A stretch of DNA of 64,000 nt from Herbaspirillum autotrophicum (GTDB lineage: Bacteria > Pseudomonadota > Gammaproteobacteria > Burkholderiales > Burkholderiaceae_D): positions 93,311 through 157,310 of the forward strand of contig NZ_LFLS01000010.1 of assembly GCF_001189915.1 (NCBI RefSeq), read 5' to 3'. The position numbers and the translations under genes are program-made. Below the pieces are notes generated by a model, which did not search any database, had not been told where the DNA came from, and worked only from the letters and a program-made list of their open reading frames with translations. Below are positions 59,559 through 64,000 of this stretch, piece after piece. Numbering within the stretch: the first letter of the stretch is position 1; the number at the start of each line of letters is the position of its first letter.

Positions 59559-59831
59559 ATGAACACCAAGCAACTTACTGCCGCCGTTATCCTGTTTGCC
59601 GCTGCCGGCGCTGCCATGGCCGATGCGCCTTATCCACCAGCAAGCAACTTTGTTTCTATCAAGAGCCATGCCGACGTCATTGCCGAACTGCAACAGGCAC
59701 GCGCCCAGGGTCTGATCTCTGCACGTAACGAATATCCGATCCAGCCCCAAGTGAAACAACACTTGTCGCGCGAACAAGTGGCCAGCCAGAGCGCTCCAAC
59801 CGGCACACGCAATCTTTATACTGGTGCCTGA
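59559..59831 (+). CDS. DUF4148 family small secreted protein
   Basis: The 90-residue protein has a signal peptide (MNTKQLTAAVILFAAAGAAM, cut near AMA-DA) and the DUF4148 core SHADVIAELQQARAQGLISARNEYP, a family common in Burkholderiales with no known function. GGGAG lies 8 nt before the ATG. It is divergent from a LysR regulator, which probably controls it. Confidence 0.88.
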   Translation: MNTKQLTAAVILFAAAGAAMADAPYPPASNFVSIKSHADVIAELQQARAQGLISARNEYPIQPQVKQHLSREQVASQSAPTGTRNLYTGA

Positions 59832-60045
59832 TCCCGGTTTCACTGCAGCAAGCAACATGGCAATACCGTAACAAACCACCGTCTGCCTTGGTCGTTCTGC
59901 CTGGATGGCAGCACCAAGTGTAGATGGCGTAACAGCAACGGCCCGTCGCGGCCGCCTGCTTCATCTCTGCGGCACCATCGCGCTGCAAACACTTCGCCAG
60001 CGACTCCCGAATCAATGATTTTACGGCCGTACCTGCCCGTGGCGC

Positions 60046-60074
60046 TTGTCATTTCGGGGCACTGCCTGTAAAGT
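60046..60074 (+). promoter_or_regulatory. Predicted lysC promoter
   Basis: TTGTCA (60046-60051) and TAAAGT (60069-60074) are exactly 17 nt apart. The transcript would start near 60081, about 53 nt before lysC. The other DNA from 59832 to 60133 shows no gene I can support and no obvious lysine riboswitch. Confidence 0.5.
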
Positions 60075-60133
60075 CGAGGGTTTGTTTCCACCGGCTCTGA
60101 TCGGCTTCCGGCAGACCTAATCTTTCCATTCCT

Positions 60134-61387
60134 ATGGCCTTATACGTTCATAAATACGGCGGCACTTCGATGGGCTCGACCGAGCGCATCAAGAATGTCG
60201 CCAAGCGCGTTGCCAAATGGCACGACGCAGGCCACCAGGTCGTTGTTGTTCCATCCGCAATGTCTGGTGAAACCAACCGTTTGCTGGGGCTGGCCAAAGA
60301 TATTATGGCGCAACCCGATCAACGCGAACTGGATATGCTGGCCTCGACCGGCGAACAGGTATCCGTGGCACTGCTGGCCATGGCTTTGCAGGCAATCGGC
60401 AAGGAAGCGGTTTCCTATGCCGGCTGGCAAGTACCGATCAAGACTGACTCCGCCTTCACCAAGGCGCGCATCCGCTCGATTGACGATGCCAAGATCCGCA
60501 AGGACCTCAACGCCGGCAAGATCGTGATCGTCACCGGCTTCCAGGGTGTGGACGCCAATGGCAACATCACCACGCTCGGCCGCGGCGGCTCCGACACTTC
60601 CGCCGTCGCTGTGGCGGCTGCGATCAAGGCTGCCGAATGCCTGATCTACACTGACGTCGACGGCGTCTACACCACTGACCCGCGCGTGGTCAGCGAAGCC
60701 CGCCGGCTCAAGACCGTGACCTTCGAAGAGATGCTGGAAATGGCGTCGCTCGGTTCCAAGGTTCTGCAAATCCGTTCGGTCGAATTTGCCGGTAACTACA
60801 AGATGCCAACACGCGTACTGTCGTCATTGACAGACCCGTTAATGCCGCTGGAAGAAGAAACCACATCCGGCACACTGATTTCGTTTGAGGAAGACACCAA
60901 CATGGAACAAGCCACCATAACCGGCATCGCCTTCAGCCGCGACGAAGCCAAGATTACCGTGCTGGGCGTGCCTGACCGTCCGGGCATCGCCTATCAGATC
61001 CTGGGCCCGATCGCCGATGCCAACATTGAAGTCGACATGATCATCCAGAATCAGTCGGTCGAAGGCAAAACCGATTTCACCTTCACCGTGCCGCGCGCCG
61101 AATACGCCAAGGCCATCGAAGTGCTCAACAACAGCGTCAAGAGCCATATCGGCGCCGCCAGCATCGTCGGCGACACCAAGGTATCGAAGGTATCGGTAGT
61201 CGGCGTCGGCATGCGCAGCCATGTCGGCATCGCATCGCAAATGTTCCGCACGCTGTCGGAAGAAGGCGTCAATATCCAGATGATCTCGACTTCCGAAATC
61301 AAGATTTCGGTGCTGATCGATGAAAAGTACATGGAGTTGGCAGTGCGTGCATTGCATAAAGCCTTTGATCTGGACAGTGGGAAATAA
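60134..61387 (+). CDS. lysC: Aspartate kinase
   Basis: Aspartokinase phosphorylates aspartate, the entry to lysine, threonine, methionine and diaminopimelate. The 417-residue protein has the kinase start [16 protein letters not shown] (most relatives have KFGGTS), [14 protein letters not shown] and [12 protein letters not shown], then two ACT regulatory domains (residues about 265-417, [17 protein letters not shown] and [19 protein letters not shown]). It is the single-chain, ACT-regulated type. The dapCDE genes elsewhere in the window use its product. Confidence 0.96.
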   Translation: MALYVHKYGGTSMGSTERIKNVAKRVAKWHDAGHQVVVVPSAMSGETNRLLGLAKDIMAQPDQRELDMLASTGEQVSVALLAMALQAIGKEAVSYAGWQVPIKTDSAFTKARIRSIDDAKIRKDLNAGKIVIVTGFQGVDANGNITTLGRGGSDTSAVAVAAAIKAAECLIYTDVDGVYTTDPRVVSEARRLKTVTFEEMLEMASLGSKVLQIRSVEFAGNYKMPTRVLSSLTDPLMPLEEETTSGTLISFEEDTNMEQATITGIAFSRDEAKITVLGVPDRPGIAYQILGPIADANIEVDMIIQNQSVEGKTDFTFTVPRAEYAKAIEVLNNSVKSHIGAASIVGDTKVSKVSVVGVGMRSHVGIASQMFRTLSEEGVNIQMISTSEIKISVLIDEKYMELAVRALHKAFDLDSGK

Positions 61388-61436
61388 GCAACCGGATCGC
61401 CGGGTCAACAAAAAGCAAGAAACAAACGCCGTAGTG

Positions 61437-61465
61437 TTGACCAAACCCGCTTGAAAAGATATTAT
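61437..61465 (+). promoter_or_regulatory. Strong sigma-70 promoter of tRNA-Ser
   Basis: TTGACC (61437-61442) and TATTAT (61460-61465) are 17 nt apart, each matching five of six consensus positions. A GC-rich stretch follows the -10 box, as in stable RNA promoters under stringent control. The start would be near 61472. Confidence 0.75.
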
Positions 61466-61505
61466 GCGGGTCTTCACTGAGACAGCGCTGTAATGTCTGC
61501 AGTGT

Positions 61506-61599
61506 GGAGACGTGGCCGAGTGGCCGAAGGCACTTCCCTGCTAAGGAAGCATATGGGCTTAAACCTGTATCGTGAGTTCGAATCTCACCGTCTCCGCCA
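61506..61599 (+). tRNA. tRNA-Ser (anticodon GCU)
   Basis: This 94-nt gene folds as a class II tRNA. The acceptor stem is GGAGACG with CGTCTCC, then G and an encoded CCA. The anticodon arm is CTTCC, loop CTGCTAA, GGAAG, giving anticodon GCT, which reads AGC and AGU serine codons. A long variable arm and the T-arm GTGAG-TTCGAAT-CTCAC follow. It has its own strong promoter and terminator. Confidence 0.97.
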
Positions 61600-61610
61600 G
61601 AAACAAGAAA

Positions 61611-61634
61611 ACGCCCGCGCAAGCGGGCGTTTTT
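61611..61634 (+). terminator. Terminator after tRNA-Ser
   Basis: ACGCCCGC pairs with GCGGGCGT across a GCAA loop, followed by T residues. The same stem-loop is repeated at 61796-61815 after the tRNA-like element. Confidence 0.88.
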
Positions 61635-61678
61635 GTTTCCGCTCACTTTTTCAATGTCCGCAGGACATTGCCATCTAC

Positions 61679-61785
61679 GGAGACGAACAAGCCAACAGTT
61701 TGGCTTGTGAGTGCGATTCGAAGGGCTGCGCTTGCAAGCGCAGCAGCGGCCTGCAACATGCAGGCGAATCTCACCGTCTCCGCCA
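61679..61785 (+). ncRNA. tRNA-Ser-like structured element or tRNA pseudogene
   Basis: The ends match the tRNA-Ser upstream: GGAGACG at 61679-61685 and CGTCTCC at 61775-61781, then G and CCA. The 25 nt at 61765-61789 are identical to 61579-61603. The T-stem strands GTGAG (61707-61711) and CTCAC (61770-61774) are also kept. The interior is unrelated: a 9-bp hairpin (61687-61708) in place of the D and anticodon arms, and, between the T-stem strands, an 8-bp hairpin that is part of a 20-nt palindrome (61725-61744) and a 7-bp hairpin (61749-61765). No anticodon arm remains. It may be a decayed tRNA copy with an insertion or a distinct RNA; expression is unknown. Confidence 0.55.
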
Positions 61786-61786
61786 G

Positions 61787-61824
61787 AAATAGAAAACGCC
61801 CGCGCAAGCGGGCGTTTTCTATTT
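61787..61824 (+). terminator. Terminator after the tRNA-like element
   Basis: A perfect 17-bp inverted repeat (61787-61803 and 61808-61824) with a GCAA loop contains the same core as the tRNA-Ser terminator. Outer bases differ from the first copy in a paired way, which suggests the stem has been kept. Confidence 0.85.
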
Positions 61825-61998
61825 CCATTCCCTTTTTAACGGCCTCAAGTGCGCACTCCCACGCGCGAAGACATATCGGTCAACAATCTTATTGAGCCCA
61901 AACTAAAAATACGGTAATTCTGGAGATGGCAATTGGCACCCGCTACAGCGAGTTTCGGTTATTCAACGCTGATCATAATTGAGCGGCCGTCACGTCAC

Positions 61999-62256
61999 TT
62001 AAAACTCAAACCGAACATCTTTGACCACTTGAATTTTTCCGTAGCTGAAATTGCACATACGAGCGACTTCAAGTTCATTCTTGCTTCCCGGGATACAACC
62101 ACCTTTAATTTCCACAATATTGGTTCCATCTTTCAGCCACCTATACCACCACCAAAAACCAATTCCCCCGATCATTGATAAAATGCCTCCCGGCACCGCA
62201 AGTCGGACGATGGCAACCTCGCACAGCTTCGACCAGTCAACTAACCTGCCCGCCAT
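61999..62256 (-). CDS. Small hypothetical membrane protein
   Basis: I do not recognise this 85-residue protein. One membrane helix is likely (AVPGGILSMIGGIGFWWWYRW), followed by a soluble tail with two Cys residues. It is supported by a good ribosome site, GGAGG 6 nt before the ATG at 62256. The DNA is more AT-rich than its surroundings, which suits an acquired gene. An overlapping plus-strand frame at 62051-62326 looks less protein-like. Confidence 0.5.
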   Translation of the reverse strand: MAGRLVDWSKLCEVAIVRLAVPGGILSMIGGIGFWWWYRWLKDGTNIVEIKGGCIPGSKNELEVARMCNFSYGKIQVVKDVRFEF

Positions 62257-62322
62257 TACCAGCCTCCAAGCGATTAACTACGCTGCAGCACTCTCTTTAC
62301 TTTTCAGTTTCCGGATGTCCAC

Positions 62323-63546
62323 ATGAATGATTCACCTGCCGCACCGAATATAAGTGCCTTCACCACGTTGCTGTCGCTGGCGGCGATCATTTTCTTTGGC
62401 TTCATGACCATCGGTATGCCGTTGCCGGTGATTCCGGTCTATGTCAATCAGACGCTGGGCTTTGGTTCGCTGATGGTGGGTATTGCGGTTGGCTTGCAAT
62501 CGGTGGTGACCTTGCTGCTGCGCTCGTTTGCCGGTCATACGGTGGATACGCGCGGCGCCAAGTATGCGGTGTTGAAAGGTTTGTGTGGCTGCGTGGCGGC
62601 CGGTGTGTTGTATCGGGTGTCGGCGGCCTTTGCCGACCAGTCGCCGACGCTGGCGCTGATCATTCTGCTGAGCGGACGCGCCGTGCTCGGTTTTGCCGAA
62701 AGCCTGATCCTGACCGGCGGCATGACCTGGGGCATCGGCTTGCTGGGTCCGGCACATGCCAGCCGCGCCATTTCCTGGCAAGGCATTTCCATGTACACCG
62801 CGATTGCCGTCGGCGCGCCGGCCGGGGCCGCACTGTTGCAGCGCTGGGGTTTCATTTCGGTGGCATACACCGTGATCGTGTTGCCGTTGATTGCGATCCT
62901 GGTGGCGCTGGCATTGCCGCCCGCCAAACCGATGGCGGGTACCCGCCTGCCCTTCATTCAAGTGATAGGCCGCGTCTGGCGACCCGGGCTGGCCATGACG
63001 CTGGGCAGCATCGGCTATGCCGTGATCGCGGCCTTCATTACCCTGTTCTACGCCAGTCGCGGCTGGTCGGATGCGGCGTATGCATTGACCGCCTACAGCC
63101 TGACCTTTATCGGCATGCGCCTGCTGTTTGGCGATGCCGTCAAACGTTTTGGCGGCGCCCGGGTGGCGGCGGGTTCCTTGCTGATCGAAGCGGTCGGTCA
63201 GGGCTTGCTCTGGAGCGCGAGCTCGCCGACCATGGCGGTCATCGGTGCCGCCCTGACCGGTATCGGCTTTTCGCTGGTCTTCCCGGCACTCGGGGTGGAG
63301 GCGATCAAGAATGTGCCGCATCAGAATCGCGGCGCCGCGCTTGCTGCCTACTCCGGATTCTTCGATCTCGGACTGGGACTGATCGGACCGCTCGCCGGGC
63401 TGGTAGTCGGTGCCTTCGGCTATGAAACGATTTTCCTGTGTGGTGCAGCCAGTGCCATCATCGGCGCATTTCTGGCGGGTCAGTTCGATCGTCGCAATCA
63501 GCGCGATGCGCCATCCGAAATTGACGTAACGCCAGATCCGCACTGA
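62323..63546 (+). CDS. MFS transporter, YhhS/YfcJ-like
   Basis: This 407-residue protein has 12 hydrophobic helices and the MFS loop motif AGHTVDTRGAKYAVLKG after helix 2. The start IIFFGFMTIGMPLPVIPVYV and the FGFMTIGMPLPVIP segment are typical of the YhhS/YfcJ group of drug or sugar exporters. The substrate is unknown. It is a single gene, divergent from the small membrane ORF. Confidence 0.88.
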   Translation: MNDSPAAPNISAFTTLLSLAAIIFFGFMTIGMPLPVIPVYVNQTLGFGSLMVGIAVGLQSVVTLLLRSFAGHTVDTRGAKYAVLKGLCGCVAAGVLYRVSAAFADQSPTLALIILLSGRAVLGFAESLILTGGMTWGIGLLGPAHASRAISWQGISMYTAIAVGAPAGAALLQRWGFISVAYTVIVLPLIAILVALALPPAKPMAGTRLPFIQVIGRVWRPGLAMTLGSIGYAVIAAFITLFYASRGWSDAAYALTAYSLTFIGMRLLFGDAVKRFGGARVAAGSLLIEAVGQGLLWSASSPTMAVIGAALTGIGFSLVFPALGVEAIKNVPHQNRGAALAAYSGFFDLGLGLIGPLAGLVVGAFGYETIFLCGAASAIIGAFLAGQFDRRNQRDAPSEIDVTPDPH

Positions 63547-63720
63547 CAAGCCGGCATCAAGACCGTGTTGATGAAGATGATATTAATGCGACATGAAGAT
63601 CGCCTTAATATTGATGAAACAGAATCTCCTCGCGCCGATTGTCAGGCTACAGTCTGATACATCTTGCCACCTGGCACGGCAATATCCTTGCCGGAACCTG
63701 AATGGAGAAAGGAACAGCGA

Positions 63721-64000
63721 TGCCGGTACTTGAACTGAACGATAAGGAATTGATCGTGCGCATGAACTTGTGGGAGACCATCGCCGCATTCCAGCGCGAC
63801 ATCCGCATTCCACTGCATCGCGTTCGCGGGGCAATGGCAGGCAACAGCTTCAGAGATTCCCGCTTCGGCCTGCGCCTGCCCGGCACCGGAATTCCGGGCC
63901 TGATTGCCGCCGGCACGTATCTCAGCAAGGGCGAGCGACAGTTCGTTTTTGTGACGCGTGGCACACACCCGGTCGTGATTGAGCTGATGCAGTCAAGATG
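63721..64000 (+). CDS. Conserved hypothetical protein (N-terminal part or near complete)
   Basis: The reading frame runs from the ATG at 63721 to the window edge without a stop. It begins MPVLELNDKELIVRMNLWE and contains GLRLPGTGIPGLIAAGTYLSKGERQFVFVTRG and ends at HPVVIELMQSR, a pattern I associate with small uncharacterised proteins of about 100 residues. AAAGGA lies 6 nt before the ATG. No function can be given. Confidence 0.6.

Noticed and set aside
59677..60091. Minus-strand frames in the gap between the DUF4148 gene and lysC
   Set aside because: No ribosome site and Cys/Arg-rich sequence typical of non-coding frames.
61579..61789. tRNA 3' end duplication as attachment sites of an integrated island
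   Set aside because: Only 186 nt separate the copies, no integrase lies nearby, and the second copy also repeats the acceptor 5' strand and the terminator, which att duplication would not explain.
62051..62326. Plus-strand open frame overlapping the small membrane ORF
   Set aside because: It has no ribosome site and runs into the MFS start; the minus-strand ORF has GGAGG at the right distance.

Overview
The window looks like a chromosomal segment of a betaproteobacterium in the order Burkholderiales, most likely family Oxalobacteraceae. The evidence is a GC-rich base composition, the betaproteobacterial gene orders (lpxA-fabZ-lpxD-skp-bamA-rseP-dxr-cdsA-uppS-frr-pyrH-tsf-rpsB; smc-zipA-ligA; dapC-dapD-yffB-like-dapE), a DUF4148 protein and a tandem cyanophycin synthetase pair. 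The genus is an inference. No prophage, insertion sequence, CRISPR array or rRNA gene was seen.

Layout. 1-12.8 kb, minus strand: envelope biogenesis, isoprenoid and translation operon, read from rpsB down to a partial lpxA. 12.9-17.2 kb, plus strand: map, glnD and an RluF-like pseudouridine synthase, whose 3' end overlaps a convergent transglutaminase-like gene. 18.1-26.3 kb: a cyanophycin locus, with an ABC transporter plus DUF1854 gene on the minus strand, divergent from two cyanophycin synthetase paralogues; a strong bidirectional terminator ends it. 26.3-35.0 kb, minus strand: def, galU, ligA, zipA, smc. 35.4-38.4 kb: a solitary LivK-like binding protein convergent with a chemoreceptor. 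38.5-43.4 kb, plus strand: the succinylase branch of lysine/diaminopimelate synthesis (dapC, dapD, dapE) with an ArsC-like gene, then prmB. 43.5-47.2 kb: an ABC-F ATPase and an amino-acid ABC binding protein and permease with no ATPase gene. 47.3-50.4 kb: a small secreted protein, ompR-envZ and an orphan FlhE-like protein. 50.5-58.5 kb: radA, alr, lplT, then the overlapping tsaB-rimI-udg-DUF1853 operon and a thioredoxin-like gene. 58.5-64 kb: a LysR regulator, a DUF4148 protein, aspartokinase, tRNA-Ser(GCU), a structured tRNA-like element, a small membrane ORF, an MFS transporter and a partial conserved gene at the right edge.

Functional links. Aspartokinase and the dap genes supply diaminopimelate and lysine from aspartate, and cyanophycin stores aspartate and arginine. 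GlnD senses nitrogen status. The two most interesting loci are the cyanophycin region, where the two synthetases appear to have complementary intact active sites, and the element at 61679-61785. That element keeps a perfect tRNA-Ser acceptor stem, T-stem, CCA end and terminator, but has a different, hairpin-rich interior.
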